A DNA stretch of 64,000 nucleotides from Paraphysoderma sedebokerense (lineage: Eukaryota; Blastocladiomycota; Physodermatomycetes; Physodermatales; Physodermataceae), in contig JAHLJZ010000028.1 of NCBI GenBank assembly GCA_025602915.1, forward strand, positions 62,001-126,000, in the 5' to 3' direction. Shown one piece after another: positions 1 through 13,800 of this stretch. The number at the start of each line of letters is the position of its first letter. The stretch's first letter is position 1. The position numbers and the translations under genes are program-made. The notes below the pieces were generated by a model that saw nothing but the letters and a program-made list of their open reading frames with translations, made no database searches and was not told the DNA's origin.

Positions 1-663
1 CAGAAACAACGATAGACTCCAAACTGAAACAGCGGTCTGAAAACAAGCTGGATTACTGCTGAGTTCGCATAATGTTCCCTTTATTAATGTACATGTGGTT
101 TGACAGCCTTTGTGTAGTATGATTTTTGTATTGTAACTGGATTGTTAGGCATAGTGATGACCCGGCCACGCCGGGCAGCAGCTGAAACTAATATCCGAGT
201 GAAACTCTGTGATTTAGATTATCTGGACTTTTTGTTGGGATATTCTGTTTCCTGGTACAGTAGATAAAACTTTTGAGTATTAGGAGTTGGAACAAACAAT
301 GAGTTTATATTTGAGACATTGGGGAATCCGAAGTCTAAAAAGTAGGTAAATATAGGTACTTGATTTTTTAATCGACTTTTGAGTTTTGAGTAAACCGACT
401 ATTCTTTGCTCGAGCCCAAAGTTACAGAGTGTCACTTCGAATCACTGAAACCGCTTACATGATTGGCGAAAACAATACTACGAAAGTTCAAGGCAGGAAA
501 GACTGCAACAATTTTAGCAGAGCCTTTCCTTTTGCATTTTTGAACATGAAACTGGCATTGACGAAAGCCAAGGTCAGAAGAAACAAAAAAATAAAACCAA
601 TAAGATAAACTATAATTCGATACACCTGATTATTTTTTTTTCTTTCTGCAACACTACAATAAT
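1..663. other. 3' flank, no gene seen
   Basis: No convincing coding exon or RNA gene is visible. The only longer open frame (488-712, minus) has no recognisable domain and overlaps the 3' side of the adenylosuccinate synthetase gene, so it is probably untranslated or spurious. A short GC-rich inverted repeat (CCCGGCC...GGCCGGG-like) lies near 160-175. Confidence 0.5.
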
Positions 664-2643
<1,980 letters not shown>

Positions 2644-3237
2644 TGTTCCGAGAAAATTACTGCCTCAGAGGTTGTTATAAGTGAAAATAAAAGTAATTTT
2701 CAGAGCGTAAAAAAACGTTGGATCAGATAAAGCCGTTAATTGCATCTTCCACGTGTTGGATCATTGCCATTGCGACTGGACTGTTTTATCCGCTGTGGAC
2801 GAAGGAGATTTGGATATATCCATGCACTAGAGCTTGCTAGCATCAGATGCAATAGAGAATCAGATTTTACTAAAGTAGTACACTAATAAACTGTGCTAAT
2901 CATAATTAGCTAATATTTTGGGTATATGATCTGATTATATGTTATTGACGCAATCCCCCTAATATTGTGTAAGTCAAATACTATCTTCATAAACAATATG
3001 ATTTCTCCCAACGTAAAATCATAGAAATAATGCAGACTGACAATAACTTTGGTCCGGTGCGAGTCATCAAAAATCGAGTCATCAAAAAGCGCCGACTCAT
3101 GAATTCCCTTTCCAAGCCCCCCTGAAACTACTCGCCCGGCCTAAAATCGTTCCTCCTTTCAAACTAAAATTTTAATTTCTCTTTCACTCTACATTTGTTG
3201 TATCCAATATCGCATCCAATTTATACTTGTGCACAAG
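2644..3237. promoter_or_regulatory. shared divergent promoter, purine and branched-chain amino acid genes
   Basis: This 594-bp gap lies between two divergent start codons, so it must hold both promoters. It is AT-rich. It contains three TGASTC-type sites close to the aminotransferase side (listed separately). A CT-rich stretch just before 3190 fits a fungal 5' leader. No RNA gene is seen. Confidence 0.6.
3060..3100. promoter_or_regulatory. cluster of three Gcn4/Bas1-type TGASTC sites
   Basis: CGAGTCAT occurs at 3060-3067 and again at 3075-3082, and CGACTCAT at 3093-3100. Each contains the TGACTC/TGAGTC core on one strand. Spacing is 15 and 18 bp. They lie about 140-180 bp upstream of the aminotransferase ATG. 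In yeast, Gcn4 (general amino acid control) and Bas1 (purine genes) both bind TGACTC, and the two flanking genes belong to those two pathways. Function here is inferred from sequence only. Confidence 0.6.
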
Positions 3238-4852
3238 ATGATGACCCAAGACACTGATTCTACGGCTGTCCAACCCTTGGCCGATAATGCGCAGGTGCAA
3301 AAGAAAAGAAAAGCTGAAAATGGAGATCACTCTGTCGCTGTCGACGCTGGAAAAAAGTTGAAAACTGTAGGAGTCGATCCAAAAACGTTGAACTGGGGAA
3401 GTCTTGGTTTTGGTATGCTGTTTCATTCTTGGCTTGTATTAATCTCGGAAATTAGCAGGGCATGAATCGGTGAAGTTCGTTGGAAGTTGGCAATGAACTA
3501 GATACTTCCGTCTCTTGAATTGTTGAACTGATTTAGATTCCCGTTTCTGGATGAACTTTTCATGGATGCATCAGGTTATGTTGAAACGAATGGACATGTC
3601 AAACTCACATATAAAGACGGAAAGTGGAACGAGGGCGAAGTCATCCAAGAACCGTACATCAATTTACATATTGGAGGTGAGTAGCGAAAGGATTTCTAAA
3701 GGATTTCTTTATTTTGCGATCGAAATGCAGGATAATAACAATGACTATCCCTGACATTTCGCTATTACAGCCACTGTTCTGCATTATGGGCAGACTTGCT
3801 TCGAAGGGCTAAAAGCATTCCGAATGAAGGATGGAAAAATTCGATTATTCCGTCCGGAACAGAACTACCGCCGAATGATAAGATCTTGTTCACGGGTGTT
3901 AATGCCTGTCCCGACTCTTCAACAATTTCTCTCTGCCATAGAGCGCTGTATAGAGCTCAACAAAGAGTATGTTCCCCCTTATGGCAGTGGTGCCTCTTTA
4001 TACGTTCGACCATTTTTATTTGGGTCAGGTTGTAAATTAGGATTGAGCGAAGCAGATGAATACACCTTTATCGTCACTGCTAGTCCAGTCGGAGAATATT
4101 ACAGTAAAGGCAAAGTGAAGCCAGTCAAGGCTGTTGTGGCGGATGATTTTGATCGAGCAGCTCCATTGGGGGTAGGAAGCTTTAAACTCGCTGGGAATTA
4201 TGCTCCTACGTTGCTACCGTCGAAGGAATGGAAAGCGAAAGGATATCCGATTGTCTTGTTCTTGGACCCGAAGACACACACCTACGTGGATGAATTCTCG
4301 ACTTCAAAGTGCGTTTAAAATTTTTTCTCGGATATTCATAATCAATTCTATTGTCTTGTCCCCTTTTTTGTCCAACGTTCCAAAAACTCATAATCTCTAT
4401 ATTTTTATAGCTTCATGGCCATTACAAAGTCAAACGAACTTATTACCCCACTCTCCGACTCCGTTTTACCCAGTATCACCCGTATCTCCCTCCTTGAACT
4501 CGCCCCAAAACTAAACCTTAAACCCATCACTCGACCAATCCAGTATGTGGAACTTTCAGAATCAGATGTCACCGAGGTAGCCGCTGTAGGCACAGCTGTT
4601 GTTGTTACGCCTGTATGGTGTATTGATCGAGTCAAGCAATCGAGCGACGAAAATGGTGAAAACAAGGAACAAGGGATGGAAAGAACTGTTGTAAATTATT
4701 GGCGCGGTAAAGAATCAATGTTAGAGGACGATAAGGAAGAGTTGAGTGAAGATGATACTTTATTCACGAAGTTGGCTGATACACTGAAAGGAATACAAAA
4801 GGGTGAAGTCGAAGATTACTTTGGATGGATGTGGCCTCAAAATGGATTGTAA
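3238..4852 (+). CDS. BAT1: branched-chain amino acid aminotransferase
   Basis: PLP-dependent class IV aminotransferase interconverting leucine, isoleucine and valine with their 2-oxo acids. Exons: 3238 to about 3412, then FPFLDELFMDASG..., a long exon from about 3772 to 4310, and a last exon from about 4411 to 4852. Visible motifs are YGQTCFEGLKAFR, RLFRPEQNYRRM, SGASLYVRPFLFG and the catalytic lysine region VGSFKLAGNYAP, with the Schiff-base lysine codon at 4184-4186. DEFSTSNFMAITK follows across an intron. I chose ATG at 3238 (MMTQDTDST); the open frame extends to a GTG at 3229 that is unlikely to be used. The N-terminus has a basic KKRKAE stretch but no clear mitochondrial presequence, so a cytosolic location is more likely. 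It is divergent from adenylosuccinate synthetase. Confidence 0.93.
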
Positions 4853-5020
4853 ATGAGTTAAATTATGCAGTACTGTTTCAAAAATGCTTCTTCGCCGAAG
4901 GGCTATTTCTCCCTTTATTATAAGAACTCAATAAACTAAGTTGACGTTTTCTGTCTGGAAACGTATAGTTGCGCAATATATACTCATTTTTGTATGTACA
5001 GGTACGAACCATACAAACAA

Positions 5021-6004
5021 TTACATACTCAACTCCACAACCCACTCCTGTACTTCCTCCATTTTCTCTCTAATTTGGTCTCTCACTTGCTCTATCTTGG
5101 CTCGAAGTTCATTTGTTTCCGTCATGTAGTCCCGTTCTATGATTTCTTGCTGAAGTCCCGACGACAAGGGCAATGACAAAGATGAAGAATGTAGTGACTG
5201 ATTCGATGCCGTAAGATTGAGTAATGACTTTTCGAGAGATTGAATACCTATTTTAAAATGAAATTATTATCGATAATGATTCGATGATTAAGGATAATTG
5301 CTGCAAACTAAAACCAAAGGAAGGTTACCTTCAAGTAACAACACGACATCATTTCCAACTTTTTTCCATTCCTTCGCTTCATTTTCCGTTAATGTAAAAC
5401 CATCCTCGTTCGGCTTCGGTTCACCTAGGGTTTCATTTCCCGAATATCTAACTCCATTTTCAAACTGCGTAATCACACTCCGAACACCACCCGCTATCTG
5501 TTTAAACAACTGAGTAGAAATTTCAATGATACGGGTAAGTTCCACCGACAATTGTTGCGGTGACAGGCCCTGAGTTCGTTCTGTATCTGAAGACTCCAGT
5601 TCCTTAACGTCCCGCTCATCGTGGGGATGTGAATGAAACATACAAGCATGAGATGTGTGGCCTGATGATTTATCTTGGATGTCGACTTCCTCGTCGTCGA
5701 GATCTGGATTCAAATCATTGTCTTTCAACTCGTATTGTTTCAGTAATAACAAGAACTGTTTCCAACTGGGATTTAATAGTGTATTGTATACTTCTGTTCG
5801 AGCATTTTGGAGCTGTTTGAACAAGAATAGCAATGCAAGTGGGGTGGTTGGCAGATTTTGACCGGCAAAAGTGATGGACGGAATAACGGGAAGAGTGATG
5901 GACGAGGGCAGAAGAGGGGAGGACAGAGTTGTAGATGGAGGGTGGGAGGATCGGGGAAGGGATTGAGACTCAATTACGGCGGGTGGAGAGGATAGTATAG
6001 TCAT
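5021..6004 (-). CDS. unknown helical protein, two exons
   Basis: Exon 1 runs from ATG 6004 to about 5329, where a GTAACC donor follows LLLEG. Exon 2 runs from about 5247 to the stop at 5021 and continues as IQSLEKSLLNLTASNQS. The N-terminus is rich in proline and serine (residues 1-55). Then comes a helical segment (LLFLFKQLQNARTEVYNTLL), an acidic linker with a His-rich patch (HACMFHSHPHDE), and a C-terminal predicted coiled coil (IIERDYMTETNELRAKIEQV). The helical, charged layout with a C-terminal coiled coil resembles small Mediator or other scaffold subunits, but I recognise no diagnostic motif and do not assign a family. It is convergent with the aminotransferase gene, whose stop is 168 bp away. 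Confidence 0.7.
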
Positions 6005-6412
6005 CTTTCGTTTGTATTTGCGGGATGATAGGAGGATGTCCTGTCATCAGGAATGGCGGTGGGGTGAAGGGATCCAGTCAGCAATTTGCGCGCCATAATA
6101 TTTAAAACTTAAAACCGAATTATTCGTATGCATCCAGCGCACTGTCATGCTAGTGCCAAGATTACGGGAATATAGATATTGTCGTCTTTAATTGTCTTAC
6201 ATATATATTGGACAAATTGGGAACCTAAAATCAGTCATCGCAGATGCTTTGACGATCATACCTTCGCTGGGTCCTAATCTTTTGCAAAATGCATACAAGG
6301 ATGATTCCGAGTATCGAAAATCTGGCGGCCCCATAATGGTGTGGTTTGAACAACAGGAGAATCTAGTAGATTCAGAATCAGATTTTGATTTTCCTTGATA
6401 TTTCAATTGCAC
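6005..6412. other. gap with diverged repeat sequence
   Basis: No supported gene. From about 6270 onward the sequence is recognisably but imperfectly similar to 19365-19481 (shared landmarks GCGGCCCC, GGTTTG.ACAACAG.AGAATCTAGTA). It is thus the diverged left shoulder of the long repeat that follows. The 68-aa open frame here has no domain. Confidence 0.5.
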
Positions 6413-8217
6413 AGAGTTTTATGACCCTGAAGTGCCTTCAGCCTCGCATAATTTAAATTACTCATCACTGTGGAATTTTACGATTTGCAACATTGTGAGG
6501 ACATATCTAGGCCCAATCTGACGGCTAATTTACTTTTATTTCAAATGTCGCAGATTAGTATACTTACTCACACATCAAGTATAAGTGATGCGGGACTCAA
6601 ATTAACACCGTTAGGTTCCTAAATGAGATGTTCGACATATTAACGGTATCGATTTTGACTGTATTTAGCAGCACGATTCACATGTCGCAGATAAATAGAC
6701 TACGCTTTGCGTCGACTCTAAGACTATACCATCTGAACCTTGAGAAACATTGCGTGTGGACTTTCTGCCACGTCAAACCATCCGGGTTATATCGGGTCAC
6801 TATATCGAACCGATGGTTACTGCAACAGATCTCAGTCATCTTGTGGCTTCTGATGTTTTGTGCCACATGTAAGACGTACAGAAAATGATTCAAGCGTTGA
6901 AATTTTAGCTTAAATTATCCGAAATGTGGAACATTCAAGTGTAACGGGCATGGTGAATACTGTCAATCGTTTTCGGATGAGGTCTACATACTATAATGCA
7001 AACAATTAGAGAAAGAACAGTTAATCAATGTCGAATGTCTTTAATATGGAGCTTAGCTCACCACATCCCTAAACGTAGCCAAAACATTACGTACCTTCAC
7101 CCAAATCAGCGGACAATTTAAAACAACGAAGTATCAAACAACGGACATCTAACAACGAGCTGAACGGGATTTTCACCGACCTGATTGTTAACATGAACGG
7201 CCACGGGTCCCGTTTTGTCATCACCGTCTATCATATGCGGAAAACAAAATAACCAATGTTTCAAGGTAATTAGACATATATTAGATCTCAAACTGAACCC
7301 CTGACCGTTATGTTTTTGGCTATCTGAAATCCGAGGAATCCAGACAACGAAATGACGACACTATGTTTAACAGAAATCAAATCATGTTGTGACTGTGTTC
7401 TGCTTCAAATCTAAGAAATTTCAGAAATAACCATGACTTTGAGACAACACGTACGTATAGTTAACACCAACGGCACCAATGTGTCAGTAGTGGATAGTGA
7501 GGAGGTTCAATTAACTGGCGGCTGAAACGAGTATCTGGATTTCTCTATACGGAACAATGTGTGATAAACCTGAAAGATTCAATTTGATTTGAAAAGGCTG
7601 TGAAAACGTTCAATTTCAACACGAACTTGAACTCGTTCAAGTGATAGAGGAGCTATAATAAAAAGCACTTTAAAATTGTAAACTCTAATAACAAAAACTC
7701 GGTGTAGTTGATTAGTAAGTGGGGGCTGAATTGTATTTAGGTAAAATTCTCCAAATATTACATTTGCCACAATATCAGCAATGACGTAGTAAAATAGACT
7801 AAACTAGTATTTGCAACGGCAATCCCATCCTCGACAGAACTAGGTTTCCTTAAAACCTTTGTTTGGATGAAAACAGTCGACTCTGATGTCGCAGATTTAT
7901 TTCCATATGCTGCAATAAGGAGGCGCAATGAAAATTTTTGCAGATCCTTCGCAATATACGACAATGGCATGGGCCGAGAGTGTGGCGAACATTTAATATT
8001 TATTCGTAATCGATACTGATATAGACTCTCAGGCGATGCTGCCAATTCTCGGCTATTCCATTCTGTGCCTCAATCACATTGACAGAGAAAATGAGAATGA
8101 TACAGACTAGTATTCCAGAATTGATGACGTCGATTTATTCAGAGATGCTTGGAAGAGAAGACTCTCGTAAGGGGCGCCGCTAAGCAGGACGTTGACTGCT
8201 GGTGCAAAGCGTATGCA
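6413..8217 (+). repeat. long direct repeat, copy A
   Basis: About 1.8 kb that is identical, as far as I can read, to 19482-21286 at a constant offset of 13069 bases. The four open frames of 63-95 codons are identical in both copies. The last 20 bases differ at a few positions (GACTGCTGG versus GACTGTTAG), after which similarity is lost. None of the open frames has a recognisable domain, and stop codons are frequent on both strands, so I see no intact gene in it. The flanking shoulder at 6270-6412 is homologous to that of copy B but clearly diverged, so the near-perfect identity is confined to the core. Confidence 0.9.
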
Positions 8218-9649
8218 TCAAGACTGAAACCGGTTTCGCCCGGGTAATCAAACTAATGTACTTGTTTGAGTATGGTCCGTTTTGCGGCGCTCGCGCACAA
8301 AAGCGTCCAGCTTACCCACTAAGGACACAAAGGGGGACGTAGAATCCCGGACTTCAGCACCGGTCGTACTTGAATAGCCAATGTTAACATTCCAACCAAC
8401 CTTCAACGTCGGTGGTACTACGGGAAACGTCGCCGTCATATAAAATCATAGATGCTGAAGCCTGTTGACTTGTATCAGACACCAGATAACGATTATACGG
8501 TAGCAATTTTGACGTAAAGCAGACAGATAAAACTCAGTAAATGTATACCTGACAATCGTGTGGTCGAGCAGATCAACCTTGACATGGAAACTGCCTGTCT
8601 TTTAGCCGTCGTGTGCAGGAGAATTGTTACAAACTTTAGTAGTTTCCACAAAAATCTTGTGATGTCCGTGCTGATAACTCGGACAAGCTACCGGCGACTT
8701 CGATGATGTCGGTGTGTTCTGGTAGATTCAATAGAAACAAAGATCCAACAAGTAACGACTAATAAAGCTTGCAGGGGAAGACTTGGAAGATTCTCTTTTC
8801 ATCATAATTGGAAGAATGAAATCGGTACAAGTTAGATCATTGTTACATAATGTTAGGTTATATATATAATACTATCATATAGATCTATTCGTACATGCGT
8901 TCCGAACGATATTCTCGATCAGTTGATGATTGCTCACCGTAAAATGACATCAATTCTCAGTTACGTGCGGAACCTTAAAACGAATTGTAATTAAAACAGC
9001 TGGACCAAATTATCCTCCCCTGTATTTGTATTTTTGTGCGTTCAGTGTTCACGTCACAATTATTATGAATCAATTCAAAAACTGGAGCCATCGTTGAGCC
9101 GTCAATCATCATGATTGTCGAGATAAGGAGTGATAAACTAATCGCCATTTTATAATAAATGATCAACATCGATCATTACTATCTCATAAAGAATCGCTTC
9201 CTTTATCTTCTACATAGTATGTCCCTATGAACCCAAGTCAATGCAGGTATTATTTTGGGGACACCTTGAAAATCGTTCCATATATATAGTTGCATGTAAA
9301 ACTTATTTTGCAGACGTTATGTGCAACTGCCTAAAAAAAGAAAAATCCCTCAGAAGTTGTTAGCCAGTGAGCCATGTATGAGTTTATTCGTACTGTTGAC
9401 TCCCCAGGGGTCGTTAGCACGATATTTCATACTAAAGCGAGACAGCGATGATAACATATATTTTGATTGGGATCGCACTACTTATTCAGTTTGAATTAAA
9501 TTGTCATCGTCCAAAGCAATGCAAATGCTTTACATTGATTTACCTCATCTAGAAGAAGAGCGCGATTATCCGTGCGGGTCGCCGAGCGCAGCTGCGGTTT
9601 CAACGAGGTATCGGAGTACAGTGCCGAAGTTGAAAAAGCACAAATGAGA
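8218..9649. other. intergenic, possible decayed secreted-protein exons
   Basis: No intact gene is supported apart from the small ORF listed at 8975-9148. On the minus strand, 8440-8310 encodes a stretch ending NIGYSSTTGAEVRDSTSPF, and about 8600-8555 encodes FHVKVDLLDHTIVR. Both read like beta-sandwich cell-surface protein, but I could not connect them with consistent splice sites. They may be remnants. Confidence 0.25.
8975..9148 (-). CDS. possible small secreted protein (57 aa) or first exon of one
   Basis: ATG at 9148 opens with MAISLSLLISTIMMIDG, a good signal-peptide-like hydrophobic segment followed by a small residue. The mature part is about 40 residues with two cysteines (NNCD and SSCF) and ends at 8975. 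It may instead be exon 1 of a longer gene extending toward 8250. No homologue is recognised, and chance occurrence cannot be excluded. Confidence 0.25.
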   Translation of the reverse strand: MAISLSLLISTIMMIDGSTMAPVFELIHNNCDVNTERTKIQIQGRIIWSSCFNYNSF

Positions 9650-9831
9650 ATGTGAGTAGATGAAAAATTAGATTGATTTAAGTTTAGAATTGAGATAATT
9701 GCCCCGGCTACTTACTTTCGCATGCTACATTAAAAGTACATTAAATCTTTTGTGTAAATGGGAAACAATAAGAATGGAGATGGATGACAGATTCGAGAGA
9801 TTTAAGATTGGAATTGAAATAATTGCCCCGG
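9650..9831 (+). repeat. degenerate direct duplication of about 65 bp
   Basis: Around 9650-9713 and 9764-9831 the same unit appears twice: GAGATTTAAG..TGGAATTGA.ATAATTGCCCCGGCT, with about one mismatch per eight bases. It lies just left of the tandem repeats flanking the transposase gene. Confidence 0.6.
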
Positions 9832-10144
9832 CTGCATCAAGCTGTTGTGGCTGTAACCATCTGTGAGCCGGATAACCTAGTCCAGAGGACCCGTAGCAAC
9901 ATATGAAAGCCATTCGCCAAATGCAATGGCTGCGTTACAACCTCGGCTAAGTCCATTCCAACGAGAGCATCATTTCCTCATTATTGTGTTGCCATCGCTT
10001 TTATTCACCTTGGTGGTCGTAGGAGAAGATGGTAGCTGATGTTGATGATGTGCTTGTTCAAACTTCAAATCCTCTCCGCCGGACAGGCTGCGAATGAAGA
10101 ATTCGTCATCAAGCCAATAACCTAGTTGAGAAGAGAGCGGAAGA

Positions 10145-10740
10145 TCTGACGATCTGGCGATAAAAGTGACAATTTTGTATTTGTAAATGGTTGATATACA
10201 GTATAAATAACGATTTAGGTTATGCAAAATATTCTGACCCTCGGCAATAAACACCTATTGTCAATCGAGTGTCATTGCCACCACAAAACGGCGACCATTG
10301 ACTCATATCTGACGATCTGGCGATAAAAGTGACAATTTTGTTTTTGTAAATGGTTGATATACTGTATAAATAACGATTTAGGTTGTTCAAAACATTCTGA
10401 CTCTCGGCAATAAACACCTATTGTAAATCGAGTGTCACAGCCACCACATAACGGAGATCATTGACTCAATTAGCAATATCTGACGATCCGGCGATAAATG
10501 TAACATTTTTATTTTTCTATATGATTTATATGCTGTTTGAATAGAGATTTATAGTTTTGAAAACATTCTGGCCCTCGGGAATGAACTTCTGTTCTCAAAC
10601 GACATTCAACTTTGTGGTGTCGCGTTTGAAAACGGCGATCATTGACTCTAGCTGCAATATCTGACGATCTGGCGATAAATGTAACATTTATGATTTTCTA
10701 TATGATTGATATGCTGTTTGAGACGCAGGCTAAGAATTGT
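10145..10740 (+). repeat. degenerate tandem repeat, four units of about 163-181 bp
   Basis: The motif TCTGACGATCTGGCGATAAA starts at 10145, 10308, 10479 (one mismatch) and 10660, giving periods of 163, 171 and 181 bp. Each unit goes on with a TTGATATRCTGTWTGAATA-like stretch, then TTCTGRCYCTCGG.AATRAAC, and ends near GATCATTGACTC. Units 1 and 2 are closest to each other; unit 4 decays after about 70 bp. Position next to the transposase gene suggests subterminal repeats of that element, but I found no inverted counterpart on the far side. Confidence 0.75.
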
Positions 10741-10866
10741 ATAAATCTGTCGGCTTTCAGACACCATAATGACCCAGATCACCGATTGACTCGTTGCACT
10801 GTCATTGTTTCTCGGCACGATCCGTCAATACTCCTTCCCCTCCGCAAAAGAGTGGATAAATGAACC

Positions 10867-13800
10867 TCACAAATCAGTCGACACAGAAGAATTCCGAACC
10901 GGGTCCAAAATAAATTTTGTTGCAGATGGCTTGACGCCATCATAAATGAGTTGGTTAGGTACGGCATTAGACCAGAAATCGATCCTACCACCCTCACCCA
11001 AAATATGTTGTTCAACTTTCACTATTACTTCTCCGGGCCCGGAGACGCAAAGGATGGAAGCAACAGTGGGGCTTATGTAGACCTGAAAAGGGGAGTTGAA
11101 ATCAGGACCATTTGAACGAGATAATACATGGTGACTCCACAGAAGAGGTCCCATCCGGTCGATTTGTCCCAGTTATCCACCGAACAGACCCCAACCAAAT
11201 TAATAAAAGTCAGACATGTGGACTTGAAGCACTAATTAATGAGAAAAGTTGCAACTTTCAGAAATCAGCATATATTCATATCTACTCGGTTTAATGGTCG
11301 GTACCTTCGAACAACAATCACTGGGACCTCGTCAACTTTTAAAATCTCTTCAATGCGACCCTTAAAGTCAGGTCCCTCGAAAGAAGAAGAAATACGTTGC
11401 AAGCGGCCTTGTGAATTTACTACACCATCGAACTTCTCAATTTTAACGTCGTTTTGAATATTATAACCGATAAAATCTTGCAAACTGGTGCGGGTTAACA
11501 TCACTTGCTCCCAACAACACTGCTGTCGTCGGGAATGAGTCCAGTTGCTTCCTTTCAACACAAATGGTGTCGATGCTGTTCTAGTAACTCCACCGAAAAT
11601 AAGCTTCTTCATTGAAGGTTCTTCCTGGAGAGCTAGTATAGATTTTCCAGCTTGCTGGTACGTCCTACCATCCACAGAGAAGAAACCACCGTCCGCAATG
11701 TGTACAGCAAATTGATAACTTGCAAATCGGCGGGCTACATCTTTTGAAGGGGCTTTTCTATCTGTGTGTGTTATGAAATTCCTCGTGATACCATTCATCT
11801 GGAAGAGAGCATTAGTGAAATCTTCATCTAATACCAACACTTCTGACGTACGTATTCAAATTTCTCGGTGTTACCGTACAGTGGTAAACCGAACTTTTTA
11901 ACTTGTTCAACATAATGGAGTAGCATGTGATATTTTGATCTTTGTCTAGTAAAGTCGGGTATCGTTGTCATTGCAGATTCCAAGTATCGCCGGATATATG
12001 TTTGTAGAGACTGCTGATAACTTTCTTCATTTTCAATTGATGACACATACAGGGCTTTACCTAAAACAGTTCAGTCGTCAAACACAAATTGAACACAAGT
12101 GGAAGAAACTAATACATACAGACTTCCGCTAAGTAGACTACTCTTCGTACCCAATCATTGGTATAAACATGTTGCAAGACAAACGGAGCGATCTGTATAA
12201 ACAATTTAAAATCTCTACCAAGAAAGGAGCCACAGTAATGCGTCAAGTGTCTGCCAATCATTTTACTTGGGAAATCGGTGAAGTTGAATCCATCGACAAA
12301 AAGACTAACTGAATTTAACTGCTCATTCGTTAATTTGTCCTTAATCAGTTGAGTTTCATGCTTTAGAGGACCGAGTAAAACTGTATGTAAAGTCTCCAAC
12401 AAATTATCTCTCTCGTAACCTGGTACTGATGTCAACGGACTATACAATCGATTCACCCCAGTTTCTGCCCTCCTATTCTCGTACGCCCGAGTGCCCAAGC
12501 CAGACATTTGTTCTACTAGTTCATCCATTCGTTCATTCGTTCTGAGTTCGCCTCCTGTTAGGAGATCATCGTTCACTTTGTTGATAAAACAGAAGCGGCA
12601 AAAACAGTTTGCTGCGGCGCCAGCATGATTCACCAATTCGCTTGCTCGTTTGTTATCTGCTAATGTAGCAAAGACGCCAGCAACAACCAGAACAGGCTGC
12701 ACATAAATGAGGTATTTCAGTTTCCGAATATGTATGCGAGGAAACAGCAAAATGTACCTGTTGTGGTAAGGCGTCGAAACATTCGATACCATCTCTCAAT
12801 TCATTCATTATCTCAGTCGCTATAGCTTCACTCAACTCAATTCCGGATGCATAATTCGATGTTGCGACAAAATGAAGATTTTTTACATTTTGGAGCGCTT
12901 TGAAGGGCAAACCCGCCAATGCAACAAACCAGTTCTCAAACAAATTCCACTGTTTAGTGGTATTGCCCGAAGTTTCATCAAATAATAACAACAATGGAAT
13001 CATGATGGCGGTTTTGCCATTACATTTCTGACGTAGGGTACTCTCTGTGGTAAATCTAAAAACCTCATGGTCCGACAGGATTTGAAGATGTACTCCCCAT
13101 CAGTATTTGATAGTTTCTTATACTGTGCAAAATGAAGTCGATCGTCGTAACCGATATTTGACCGCAAGTTGATACGTTGTTCGATAGCGTCGACAGGAGA
13201 GGCAATCTCCTCGTCTTCAATATATATAAGTTCATTTTTACGAAGGAATTCGGTGTTCTAAAAGTTCCCCTGAGATAGAAGGAGGTCGTATCTGCGTATT
13301 TTGCAGAGCTTAGGTGAGTTGCAATGGATCATGATTAGAGAATTTGGCTTGACGTACCTAACAAAGGTTTGATTATCTTCAATATAAAATTGTTTAATTT
13401 TCTCAAAATGGTAGTCTTTATTGCCGACTTTTCCGCATATTTTTACGACATCATTTGCAAACCAATCGCCTTTTGGCGTACGAATCATAGGCGTTACGAA
13501 ATTTGGATTCGTCAACCACTTAATGGCGTGAGAAAGTCTATTGATATTCTCCTTCCTCACTTCAGGAATTCTAGCTAATTGCTTCGATGTCATCGGGTTC
13601 GTCAACGATAATTTTTTCGTATCAACAATACTGTTATGATAAAATATTTTTCCCGCTGAGTTCCGCGTTTGGATTGTTTGTGCTTTGGGTAGTCTCGAGT
13701 CGAATTGATGGACACTATTGAGGCGCGGTAGATCTCTAACCTGTAGCTCTTTTAAGACCCACCAGAGACCTTCCTGAAGATCTCGCGATACTATATAGCG

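Noticed and set aside
5021-6004. Assigning the helical protein to a specific Mediator subunit
   Set aside because: Coiled-coil layout alone is not diagnostic and I see no family-specific motif.
6628-8045. Four open frames (86, 71, 63 and 95 codons) inside repeat copy A, repeated identically in copy B
   Set aside because: Their identity only reflects the identity of the repeat. None has a domain or plausible codon pattern, and they overlap on opposite strands.
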